Source: Aquatica leii (Eukaryota > Arthropoda > Insecta > Coleoptera > Lampyridae). From it: DNA of 64,000 nt. Under the pieces are notes generated by a model that made no database searches, had not been told where the DNA came from, and saw only the letters and a list, made by a program, of their open reading frames with translations. The translations under genes and the position numbers were made by a program. This document shows positions 33,601 to 45,300 of the stretch, piece by piece (position 1 is the first letter of the stretch; each line of letters begins with the position of its first letter). The stretch covers positions 105,853,529 through 105,917,528 of the forward strand of contig CM069432.1 of assembly GCA_035610365.1 (NCBI GenBank), in the 5' to 3' direction.

Positions 33601-34599
33601 AACACAAACGGGGATACACGTAGGACTAGACCATCACTGAGAAGTCGTTTTGATGTAAAATTTGGCGGAGTTCGCTATAAACCGATTTGCAATAAATTGG
33701 CAAACCACAAATTCTAATAACAATATATTTATTTCTAACTAGAGAAGATAATCGTTAAAATAAAAGAAAAAAAAGTAGACCAATAACAAATTAAATAACA
33801 AGATTCGTCAATTAATATTACAGTTCTAATATCGATAGAAGCACTATAGATCAGGCAACACACCTTACCACTAATTATATAAAATTACTAACAAAAATTT
33901 CAATTGATAGTTTTTAATTTAAGGTTAATGAGAACTCAAAAACTTAGCGAAACGATTCGATAATCGACAATTATGATATTAAGTTACAAAACAAGATAAA
34001 AAAAAAACCGAGTTAATTCTTCGACACCAGTAGTAACGTTGGTTACTTTTTTTTTATTTGGTTTACGAACAAAATATGTGTGGTATATAAACTTATGTAC
34101 GACGTTTTTATGCCCAACTCTACCTTAACCGCGTTTAAATGTTTTGAAGAATTTGAACGAATGATCACGTCATTGTACTCATACGACAATACATAAAGTT
34201 AAAGATGAGTTCAACGGAAAGTAAAATTTAATCAGTATGATTTACGTTAGGATTATAAACAATAACTATTTTGTTTAAGGCTAACGGTTATCTGATAAAA
34301 TTAATATAATGAAATAAAAAAAGAAATAGATGATAAATGAACGAATGCACCACAATTTCCAAATCACACTATGCTAAGAAAGGTGCAGAAAACTGATTCA
34401 TTAGTTATATAAGTAATTAAAATTATACGATTCTGAGACTTCAGACAAAGGTGTTACAGGTTACCTTACTTCGACATCCGTACATCAAGAATAAGTAGCA
34501 ATCCCTCGGAAATCTCTAATAAAGTAAAAGATAACGTCGACCACAACACTTTTGTATGTAATTAAAACAAAACTTGAATATAAGCTATAGAAAATTATC
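33601..34599. other. AT-rich DNA, no gene seen
   Basis: No reading frame or repeat that I can support. Confidence 0.4.
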
Positions 34600-34690
34600 A
34601 GTATATATTAGAGCATTCCCAGTTCTGATGATCCTCAAAAAAGTGAAACCGCCGTACACTGGTTTTTTCTAGTGGTAATTTTTGCAATTT
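34600..34690 (+). ncRNA. Hammerhead-like core in a Penelope-type end
   Basis: CTGATGA at 34625-34631, then TCCTC..A-rich..GT, then GAAAC at 34645-34649 reproduces the hammerhead core order. Stem II (CCTC vs AAGT) no longer pairs well, so it is probably a relic. The following CGCCGTACACTGG resembles sequences beside such motifs in Penelope-like elements. Confidence 0.4.
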
Positions 34691-34713
34691 GACTGATATA
34701 GTTATTGATGATA

Positions 34714-34953
34714 AGCGACTTTCGGATTAGACCGCGTCGTAATTAAACACCCAAACTTTTTAGGTTTGTGTCATTTACCACTTTGAAGATGCAAGCTGCA
34801 GTATCTTGCAAAATGTCAGTTTGTTTGGGTTCACGAAAGACAATACGGCGAAAGCCAAGTTCTACTTATTGTTTTAGCTCTCAAGGAGGGACTAGGACCA
34901 AGCCTAAAAAGTCTGGGTGTTTAACTATGACGCCGTCTAAGCCGAAAGTCGCC
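34714..34953. mobile_element. Complete 240-bp MITE with TA target duplication
   Basis: The ends read AGCGACTTTCGG and CCGAAAGTCGCC, and the terminal inverted repeats extend about 50 bp inward (AAACACCCA..ACTTTTTAGG). TA dinucleotides flank both ends (34712-34713 and 34954-34955), pointing to a Tc1/mariner-like mobiliser. No transposase is encoded; the 78-codon frame inside is incidental. A half copy is at 4117-4290. Confidence 0.8.
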
Positions 34954-34955
34954 TA

Positions 34956-36179
34956 TAATCCTAAACAAAATTACCGCGAAACCTTAAAATTTTATATGAT
35001 ATAGTTGCTTTTTACTATATGTGTTTGTGGATTGTAATTGCGTATTATTTAATAAAATTTTTAAATTTGTGCGCATAGCAAATCCAACTACCAACATGCT
35101 AAAATCTTTATATCACCAATTTGTAAAAAATAACGTGACAACGCCATTTTGAGTACCTTCATATCTGCAACGTCAAGCAATTAATCAAATCGCTTATTTG
35201 CCAAATATTTGAATGTTTTTCCCAGCACAACCAATATTTGAAACAACTAAAGAGGAACGATATTCGGTTTTACAAACAAAAATAATAACTAATTGTAAGA
35301 TTCATTTAATGTAGATGCTACTGTTTGTTATCATTAACGTAGCGACGACATAAAACCTATTTATGTAGCAATAATTTAGGGGTGTACCAACTACTATTTA
35401 GTTTAAAACTTTGCTGTGATTACTTTCTGTCTCTCTTCTCTGTTTAGCAGTTGTTAATGCGCTACTAGTCCAAAATAAATCAATACTTTAAGTCTGTGAT
35501 AACTTTGGGTTGGTTTATTTTTTAACGCACAACCGGTTTTGGTATTTCTTTTCTCTAACCCAGACTTTGAGTACATGACTAAAATTAATAATAAAACCAA
35601 ACCTTTAACTCGCAGACACATTACTTACTGCATAACTTGTAATGTCCTGTTTCATTCATTACATTTAAAATTCAGTTTTGCATTTACGTATTTTATGCAA
35701 CTGATCTTGCATTTAAACTTATTTGTGCACGTCGTGTCGGACTTACTTTAGACAATCGACCTTTGTTCGACACTTCCGTTTGAACCACGTTAGGTTTGGT
35801 ACGTCATAAGTGATGAAAAGAAGACAATTTTCTTAATAATAGCGTAAAAACGTCTACAAAATTTAGTAATTTTGTAATATGACGCAATACAAATGATTTA
35901 TTCAAAGCCGTTGTATGTAACTCAAAGTAACTAGTAGTAGTAGCACAAAATATATGTACGTATTCTAATGAGCTTGGTACAATATTTCAAGTCGGCTAAA
36001 TATTGCTTGATGTAATAGATATATTCTTGATATTGTTAAAGTGTATTATTACTAATATTTTAAAAATATATACGTACAATATCAGTGATATATTTAAAAA
36101 TTTCACAAATTTTTTCAAGGTTTTTTCAGGTAAATATTTTATTGCAATTAAGACAGAACGAAATTATTTCTGTTTTGTT
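34956..36179. other. AT-rich DNA, no gene seen
   Basis: A 70-codon frame at 35539-35751 matches nothing I recognise. The rest is featureless. Confidence 0.4.
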
Positions 36180-37825
36180 ACAGAACGAGTGGGTTTCTTT
36201 GGCAAAATGTCTTAAGCATTCAACTATGTTGAGCATTCTTAGAAGGGCGTTTTTATCAGAATTTAACATGTTAAGTTACATGAGTTTTGCGACGCTAGTA
36301 CACGAGCGTACGGTGCTTATCTCTACGTTTGATGTATTTCCGATGACAGCATTTCTATTCAATTGTTGTTTGCTAAAAGCTGCGTAGTACCTCTTAAATG
36401 TGTTACATTACTACGACTTAAACTTTTAGCAGTTATACTATTAGCCAATCTCGTGTCAAAATCTGAAGTACTTTGTCTGTTAACTTTTCTTTGGTCAGAT
36501 TTAAAAATAGTTTTAAAGTGCAAATAATCCTGCTGATTTAATTTTGCGCGGTAGTACTATAAAAGGTCTGTCTAATAACAAATACTGGTTTATTGTGGCT
36601 CAATTTCTTTATTCGTTTAATTTTTCCGTCTTTGAGGTTATAACCGACCAGAATGCAACTCTTTTCAAACATTTTGGAACAAACTGTTTGCAAAATATGT
36701 TTCTTTCCAAAAATTACAAAAAGTTGTTGCTTATGTTTTTTGATTCTTAAAAAATTGTTGTGTGGCATCATCTGAAAGAAACGTTGGTTTTATAACTGTA
36801 TCTGAATTGTCATTCCATAAATTAATTAAACTGTGTTAAATTTAGTGTTTTTTCTTCGTCTTAATTTTGGTAAAGAAATCAAAACTTATTATCTTAAATA
36901 ATTCTAATATCTTTGAATTTATTATTTATTGAATTATTATTAGAGTAAGCGGTAGAATACGGCATTCTAATTTTTCTTATAGTACTATACATCCAATTTT
37001 ACTTCCAAAAGGTTATGTCTTACGTTTTTAATTATCTTACAATCATGAAAAATTTTTGCAATGCCGCTCTAACTAGTTGTTGTCAGTAGTCAGCAATAAA
37101 GTTTGGCCAATTTCTGGTTGTTCCCTTTGTAGAACGATTGTTCATAGCTATTTAAGCTGTTATAGAACAAGGATTAAAAATGCATCAACCCTAATGAGTC
37201 ATCTTCCACTTGCGCGGCCCTGTTTTAACGAAAGATCGCTATACGCGAAATGCAGAACTGATAAAAGCATATATTTTTCTTTTTGTTTGTATGACGACTA
37301 AAGCCATACATCCCAATTATATTACAAGTTTATCTACGCCAGGTAAAGTATTTAAAAGATTTATTTTCAAGCGTGAGAAACCTTCAATTATGTTCAGCGA
37401 TAATACATAATGCAAACGATTTCTGAGTTCTTACACCTTATAATTTTTGTAATTAGAGATTCTTTTAAGACTTTGCCAGAAAAATATTTAGAATCAGTTA
37501 AGGAAATTTTAATAAAATTATTATAACAAGAAAATCGACTTCTCCAACATTTTTGGAAGCGGTGGTTTAGAGAAGTTTTACCTGAATTTCAACCACACAC
37601 AAAATTGCAACATGCTTCAGCCCACAACTGCAAGTAGGTTTCCTAGTACTCTTCTCTAAACCAAATGCTGTTATTTTTCATTGACTAACCGCATGAGTAG
37701 TTCAACTATACCCCGGAAAAGATGGTATAGTGCGCGTAGTTACAATACGTACGTTTAAGAGCGCTATATTAAAGCGTGCAATCAACATATTAAGCTTAAG
37801 TCCGATGTACGTTTGTGATTGTTAA
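36180..37825 (+). pseudogene. BEL/Pao pol: end of RT, RNase H, integrase
   Basis: In order: a short RT end (EWVSLAKCLK, from 36187); RNase H with FCDASTRAYGAYLYV (36285 on), AKSCVVPLKCVTLLRLKLLA, where the usual Glu is Lys, and WSD; the NPADLILRG spacer motif (about 36531) that is highly typical of BEL/Pao; an integrase zinc region (GRIRHSNFSYSTIHPILLPK; NKVWPISG); an integrase core start (ELIKAYIFLFVCMTTKAIHP, MFSDN); and the C-terminal PGKDGIVRVVTIRT block before TAA at 37823-37825. At least four frameshifts and stops break it, and part of the integrase core after MFSDN is deleted. Gag, protease and most of RT are missing upstream. Confidence 0.8.
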
Positions 37826-37927
37826 CATTAAGTTGCTACTGTGTATATATTTAAGTTTTATAAAATTTTATTGTATTCATTTGCATTATGTTTAACATTG
37901 TATTTCTTTTTTGAAATTTAACGTTTC

Positions 37928-38350
37928 AAGGCGGGCGGCATGGTTACGCCACTGATTTATATTATAGTTTCAAATTCCTATTCAGTACAGTCGTGCGTTT
38001 TTAGTGTAATAATTTTAAAGAATATACAATCGCTGTACACGTGCAGAATAAAAAAGTTACCTTATTCCAGGTTCCACAATTTAATTTTGCATAAGATTAA
38101 AATACAAAAAAGCAACCTATCCACATACAACAACGCAGCAAGTGATAATGTTAACATCAATCTAACCAATATATCGGTGCTATTGTTAAGTTGAACGAAA
38201 AGAATGTACAGCACAACATTAGCCATTGGAACGTGTAATAGAAGTCCGCACCGGCAAAGACAGTGTTGTTAGATTAGTGATCGTGAAAACTACAAATAAT
38301 ATCGTAAAACGTGCAACAAACAAGTTGTGTTTGCTCGCTACAGACTATGA
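37928..38350 (+). repeat. Polypurine tract and probable start of the BEL/Pao 3' LTR
   Basis: AAGGCGGGCGG (37928-37938) lies about 100 bp after pol and is followed by TGGTTACGCC, close to the usual purine tract and LTR start of BEL/Pao elements. No second LTR is in the window, so the right boundary given here is arbitrary. Confidence 0.5.
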
Positions 38351-38665
38351 GTAAGACTAATTTGTAAATTAAAAAGATGTTTTTTTTGTCTTGAAAGCCG
38401 TATTTTGAATATGAGATAATTAGTTATATTTTTTTTAAACAATGTCTGACTGTAGTTAAGAAGGCTCAAAAAATTTTGATATATGACGACTGTACGTATG
38501 TTTTATTGATTATTTATGATGAACGGCACGCACTGCTAATGTAGTTAAGCTAATAAATACATAGACTTTGTATACCAATTAATATTTTGAATAAACGTAA
38601 CAAACAGTAGTTTTACCGTAAAACATATATTTTCTTATAAACACAAATAAAATTGCAATAAAATA

Positions 38666-39379
38666 GTTTTTCCACTACTAGTTGTATACGCTTGCATTAT
38701 TACGTATAATAGAAGGCCGTGAAGTTGTACTTTTTTAAGCGCAGGTAAATAATATTTCATTATTAACTAGTAGTTAATAATGAACAGATTTACATTTTCT
38801 GATAATACTACAACAGTTTCAAAGAAAAAAAGTTTACCAAACTGCGTACCAAGAGCAAGAGATTTTATTTAATGCTAATTTAAGTTTTCAAATCGCTCAA
38901 TTAATAAATTAATTTGATTTTAAAAAGTAAGTTATTTAAAGTTCGCGCTTAATTAAATGTGAATATTATTGAGTTAAATATGTTTTAGATATAATCAATG
39001 CTTAAAATAATAATGTTTTTAAACAATTTAAACAACTTTAGCAATAAAAACTTACGTTATCTGTTAATTTTTGTGTTTTAAATCACAATTAAGAATTACG
39101 TCAAAATTAATTCTATTAAACTAATGACAACTGTCAGAATTACTGACTTGATTTTTAATTTAAAATTATTATCTTAAATTTTAAATTTGATTTAGTAACA
39201 TGTAGAAAGGTTTTAATAATTCTAGTAGTGGAAAAAATTGTATATATAACACGGTTGAGAAGTTCATTATAACCTGCGCGATTTATATCCCTCGACGCTT
39301 CGCGTCTCGCGATATAATCTATCGCTTAGGTTATAATGATGCACTTCTCAACCTTGATATATAATATACTATTTTATAG
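38666..39379 (+). repeat. Palindrome-cored interspersed repeat, copy E (most complete)
   Basis: It starts with the side module (CACTACTAGTTGTATACGC ... TTATTAACTAGTAGTTAATAA), continues through about 450 bp of unit sequence, and ends in the hairpin core (39237-39367): GGTTGAGAAG facing CTTCTCAACC, inner stem TTATAACC facing GGTTATAA, and apex GACGC-TTC-GCGTC, nearly perfect. This copy has the best preserved stem of the six. Confidence 0.75.
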
Positions 39380-39843
39380 TAAAATTTTTGTGCTTTCGTC
39401 CTTTTTGACGTATTTTACAGGCATCATAATCAGCCGGAAATTTTAGTTTTCCGGCCTAGGCCGGTAAAGTGTAGTAGAATTTTATAACTAAAAGTTGGCA
39501 CTAGTAATCATTAATTAAATAAACGTCATCTGTCAATATGTCAAATTTATTAACATACACCATTATCTGTGTTGTTGTTTAGAGTAGCACTAACAAATTG
39601 TTTTAAACAAATTTAACAAATTTGCTTATATCTTACAATTGCTAAAAACAACAAAGGTTTTATTTTCATATAAGTGAAATTGTAATATTATTATGTAATT
39701 GTCAAATTAATTTAAAAAACAATTGTATTTCGTTATTACAGGTTTCAGTTTTATCAACATATGTTATTAAATTTTATTAAAAATCAATACTCAAATAACT
39801 ACTTTTAATTAATTTATACTATAAAGCTCAGCACAAAAAATGT

Positions 39844-39966
39844 TGTGTATCACACGTCCTAAAAGTATTTTGAGAGTATTCGCTTTTTGTAGGCCTTGGC
39901 TTTACATCGGCCTACAAATAAGCTCATACTCGCAAAATAGCACTTTCTGGACTAGTGATACAAAAA
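39844..39966. mobile_element. 123-bp hairpin MITE
   Basis: The terminal inverted repeats read TTGTGTATCACACGTCC and GGACTAGTGATACAA, with further pairing inward (TTTTGAGAGTATTCGC vs GCTCATACTCGCAAAA) to a GTAGGCC/GGCCTAC apex. Nearly the whole length is stem. No clear target duplication. Confidence 0.6.
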
Positions 39967-40559
39967 TAATTACGTGCATAAACATTGACCGCTAAAACAT
40001 AATTATTTTAACTTTATCACCAAATATACTACACATTAAACCTTATCTAAAAATTATAACAGACAAATTCTTTTAAAATATTTTCTTGATACAGCCGTAA
40101 TTTTAATTATAAAGTGACGAATCGTATAAATTAAAAACAGATCGACAAAACAATTTAATTAATGATTTCAATTTAGATAGGCAATGTTTCGATGAATGTG
40201 TTTATCATATTCATGCCTAAAATTGATTACAAGTTATAAACAATAATAAAAATATTTTGTATATAAATTAACTTACCAACTAATTACAACAACTTATCAA
40301 TAATGAATAAAGTAACAATTCATGGTATATAACGTGTACATTAACATTAAAACGAATATTACATTAATACTAAATTTCCTACGTGATATCACAAAGTCAC
40401 AAGAAATTTTTGTAATTCTATAATATCATTAACATTTAAAAATTGTTACTATAATTTTGAAAACCCTAAGATGGTCTAAATTTAATTATCTTTGAATTAA
40501 TGCTGCTTAATTATCTTCTCTGTTATTGAGAGTATTATTAGTGTATTTTATAAATAACA
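39967..40559. other. AT-rich DNA downstream of the Penelope-like pseudogene
   Basis: No hammerhead-like motif or terminal repeat was found here, although the 3' end of the minus-strand element should lie in this interval. Confidence 0.4.
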
Positions 40560-42345
40560 TTTCTTTAATCATTCTTTTTTATAATCCTTTTGTTTAGATA
40601 AAATTATAGGATTGGTTGTGTCTACGTCATGTAAATTATTTACATCTTCAGTTAATGTAGTAATATCAAACAATTTACCTATTTTAGCTATTTTAATACT
40701 ACTATTATGGTTACATATCCAAGTTTTAATAAAAGTTTTAGTAGTTCCTATATACACGTTATTACAATGTTTACAATTGATTTGGTGTTTTTTGTTTTTT
40801 TTATCTTTTAATTTACTGTATAATTGACTTATATTTTTATGAGTTTTATAGGTTGCTTCACAATGTTCATTTTTTAATATTTTGCCAAGTTTAAAAGAAA
40901 AGTCATTAACAAAAGGTAAAGAGTAATATTTCTATATACTTTTTGGTTGTATTTTTGCGGGTTATAATATTGGACAATTGAGTTTATAAGTGTTGTAGGA
41001 TAGTTATTTAATTTCAAAATATTTTGAATTATGTTTTTATTATGAGGCCAAAAACATTTACTGCTAAGGATTAAAACTCTATTCATAATTTTTGTAAACT
41101 ATGTTAACTTTATAATTCATGGGATGATTAGACCTAAAATTAAGCAGTTTATTTGAGGAAAATGGTTTACAATATCACGTTGTAAGAATACTACCATAAT
41201 AATTCTTAATTATAGTCATATCCAAATAATTAAGAGCATTAATACATTCTTTTTCGTATGTAAATTGTATTCTATTATGATAACTATTACATTTAGACAT
41301 CAAATCGTCAAAACTTGTGTCAATTATTAAAAATAATTTATCTACATATTTTTTTACAAAAAAACGTTTAATATTTAACTGTGAAATAACAATATTAATT
41401 AAATCATTTCACTCAAAATAAAACCCATACATGAACCCATAGGTACACCATACACTTGTTCATAAAACTTATTATTAAAGTGAAAGTAAGATTTTTCACA
41501 ACAGATCTTTATGATTTCTAGAAAAATATCAAGTGGTATATTAGTTGTACTAGTTAACTTGTCCCAGTTATTTGTAACTATTTGTCATGTTATTTATAAG
41601 TATATTTGTGAATAACGGCTTAACATCCAACGATAGCATTACATAACCTTTAGGAATAATGAGATAATCTAATTCTTTCTTTAAATCATAAGAATTTTTT
41701 ACATTAATATCTTTATTTCTAAGAATTTTTAAAGTTATTAAAATAAACTTTAATAACTCATAAGTAGGCGAATTTATGGATGCAATTATAGGTCGAGTTG
41801 GGTATTCTTTTTTATGAGCTTTGACAAGCTCATAAGCTTTAGGAAGTACTACGTTATTAGCTATTAACTTAATTTTCTATTTTTTGTGTATAAATTAAAT
41901 GATACATTCTATTTACTAAATTATTAACTTTAATTATAACTTTTGAAAGAGGATTTTGTTTTAATTCTAAATAAATAGTTATCTGAAAAAAATGATACAT
42001 TTTTGATAAATAATCTTTTTGTTAATACAATTGTGTTTTTTGTTTTATCTGTTTTTGTAATTATGAGATTATTATGTAGTTTGACAATTTTTTTAATTTA
42101 TGATTATGTTTAATATTAAGGATGTTATTTGTAATTAAGTTTACAGATTTAGCCCTTAACGGATCTTTATCACTGATTTTTTTATCTTGAATTATAACTT
42201 CTATATGTGCTATTATATCAAACAAAGCAAATTTTTTATTAATGGTATAGAATACTTTACTCAAATTTATTAATTTTATGGTATTTTGATGATAAAAATT
42301 TTTATAAGCATATATTGTTTTATTATTTTTAATAATCAATTTTTT
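40560..42345 (-). pseudogene. Penelope-like element: RT and GIY-YIG endonuclease
   Basis: On the minus strand the order is: N-terminal region (DKDPLRAKSVNLITNN); the ITKTDK block; PKAYELVKAHKKEYPTRPII and ASINSPTYELLKF; motif A SLDVKPLFTN with its Asp; FYEQVYGVPMGSCMGF, a Penelope hallmark; the active-site box as YVDK near 41348, where the second Asp is replaced by Lys; FTYEKECINALNYLDMTI; and the linker. The GIY-YIG-type endonuclease follows (CKHCNNVYIGTTKTFIKTW, ending at 40569). Several frameshifts and stops occur. Length and order are close to a full Penelope protein, so this is a nearly complete but inactive copy. The endonuclease normally nicks the target for priming. Confidence 0.85.
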
Positions 42346-45300
42346 AAGTTTATTACTGTGTATTAAAGTACTTTAGCCCCTATCATCGCACTATTTTTGA
42401 ACCAATGAAATCAACAAATTTTTATTAATGCTTGATTTTTTTCTAACCAATAAAATCGTAGAAAGCAATTACGATTTTTATAAGATTATGTATATTGTAT
42501 TAGTTAACGTTTTTAAATAATAAATACATTAAAAAAATTACTTGCGCATTATTATACATAATTAAACATTTTTATCAAGTTGTTTACAATAATTGTAGGT
42601 TAAGTAGCGCGATCACTAAAATGAAAATCAAATGATATAATTTAGAGTTACCAAGTTGTTAAACGAAATTGATCAATAAAGTCCTTATTAACAATAATTG
42701 TGGTCTACATCATCTGACTATTTTATAAGCACACAAATTGTCAACTGGTTTTTATCGATGATGTTCAGTTGCTTTTGCGGAGCATGCCTAATATCAATGC
42801 TAATATAAAAGTTGTGATGTTTGTATGGTAGGTATATAAAAATAATTATAAACTGATTTTAGTTTATTACAATAAATAACAACGTATATTTTGTACAAAG
42901 CAACACAATTGTGTTGTAGTGATACTCGTGTACTTCTTTTGCATACATATCGAAAACATTACGTATTTAAAAATAAGGCTAAGAGCATTTAGGTATCGTT
43001 ACTTTCATTGACATTACCTTCTTCATCTGAGAAACTATTACTCTGACATCTTCGCCAATTTGTAAAACATTGCTTACTATGCTTTGATAAACTACATATC
43101 AGCTTTTATCGGATTCAAATTGTAACGATAAGTTAGTGAACAGCATTATTTTAGTAATCATAAAATATTTTTTTTACTAAAATTCAGCTTTTTGCAAGCT
43201 GTTCATTTAGAAACTACAATATGCCAATTTATCTTTTGGTTATCATCACAAATCTATAATACCAACAAACGATTATGAATTTCTCGTGTGTACATACCAG
43301 ATTCTTTTCTTTAAACTGCCATTACGTAAATGTTGTTATAAACAAAAGTAACAAAATAACATGATAAAAAATATATCTTTAATCTATAACTAGGTAAACT
43401 AGTTTCTTTTCTTTAAAACCATCATTCAGTAACAACACTAAAATATAATTCGTGGCATTTTTTGTAGTCAAACCCAATCTGTCGTAAGAATTTATTTATG
43501 ACATCTGGTTCACCGTTGTAATTAACTTTCATTTAGATTTTAACTAAAATGTTCATTGTTTAAACTTTCTTATCTGCAGAAGTTAAATATGTATTAAAAT
43601 TACCATTGTTTTTACCATAGATTCTTAGTTTCCTGGTTAGCTTATAGTTTTATTCTTAATAACAATATTTGTCATGTACGAACCATATTTAAACGTTTAA
43701 GCACTTAACCTAATTTGCTTTGTAAATAATTTTGATTTGTTTTTTACAGTTCTGCTTCTGTGTACAAAGAAAACAATCCCACAATTACCTTTCAGCTCAT
43801 AAAAGGGAGCTTTTTGATGTTTCGTAATGTAATTGTCTTCAATTTCCTAGCAATACTCTTCATCACATAAAACTAAAAAATGTTGCAAATATTGATATTT
43901 TAAAAATTAATTATAATTAATTCAATTAAAATTTAATTGACGCGTTGAGGGTATATAGCATTCTGATTACTTAAAAATCTCACTACCGTTGTTACAAATA
44001 TAAAGCAATTGTTCAGTAGATAAAACTATAAAATTATAAGTAAATGCAAAAATTAATAAGGTACGATCGACGGAAAAATTTAAAAACTAACTTGTTTGAT
44101 AATATGCAATTGATCTCTCGCTCGCTGCGCCTGCTTGCGCGTAAAAATGTCTTGATTATTAATTGCTTTTATTACCAACCTTATTAATTAAATAATTATT
44201 ATTAAATTTAAAATTATAGATTTTATTTTGTAAATTAAATAATTCATTGTATTTAATTAACGGTAATTTGGATTTTAATTGATTTTTATAGTCTTATACG
44301 CCATTTAACTGTTGAATTATAAAAATGCAAATTTTAATTTCAAGTTTAATAAAGTTTAAATCTAATAGTGTAACATTCAGCGTACCAAGTTCAGTTCAAC
44401 TCAAGCATTCAATGTACATACATCAGTGTCTATCGATAATAACTATAAATTATTACGTTTTTCTACAGTCATTAAAATTTTACTGAGCTAAAAAATAAAA
44501 TTTTTGAAAATATGTTTTTTAAATGTCTATTAGGGTTTTAAATCTTTTATTAGCCCATTGACGTTTATTATTTAATTGGACAATTATAAATAACTCACAA
44601 ATGTACAAAACTACTTATAAATCAAGCAAACAGAAGTGATTATTAAAAAAAAAGTACCAAAAAATGTCACATCACATAATCGTATAAATACCCACCAACG
44701 TCGTTAATAACAAAAAACTAGTAAAAAATAATACATTTATTTAATTATTACAGTTTTAAACTAGAACAATGGTCGCTTAGTGACTAATTTACATACTAAC
44801 AATAAATTAAATTATTACTATTTCACGTAACAGAAAACAGTAAAATCAGTTTTTAATCATAACAAACTTACAGTACTAAAGTACAATTAATAACGTCAAG
44901 TTTCACTAAAACATTTTATGTTTTAAAGTTTTTTGAAGCAATTGACTCGAATAAATTTTTCTTAATTTACATACAAGGTAAGTGTATAGTTTATCATTGC
45001 GTTTATATTTAGTTACACGATTTTTCAATTACTGTTATTGGTGCTTATAGAACTTATATTTACATTAGCCCTAGGATGCATAACCGAGAGAATATTGACA
45101 TTTACATGATACAGGCTTTGGAAGCACAGTATGTAAAAATTTTAACCACGTTTAAGCACACATGTATTATATAGTAACGTGTATTTTAATAAAATTATAC
45201 TTACCTAGTAATATTATTACATTATAAAACTAAATCTTTTATAGTTTACTATAAAATATAAAACGCATTTTTAAAATAAGTTGTTTACATTTTGCACATA

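Noticed and set aside
35539..36215. 70-codon frames between the MITE and the BEL fragment
   Set aside because: There are no motifs and no similarity to BEL gag or RT, and their lengths are unremarkable for AT-rich DNA read with alternative starts.
43430..43880. Minus-strand peptides resembling an IS630/Tc1-type transposase and a possible splice donor
   Set aside because: Only one short block is suggestive. There is no DDE motif or neighbouring domain and the frame is broken on both sides.
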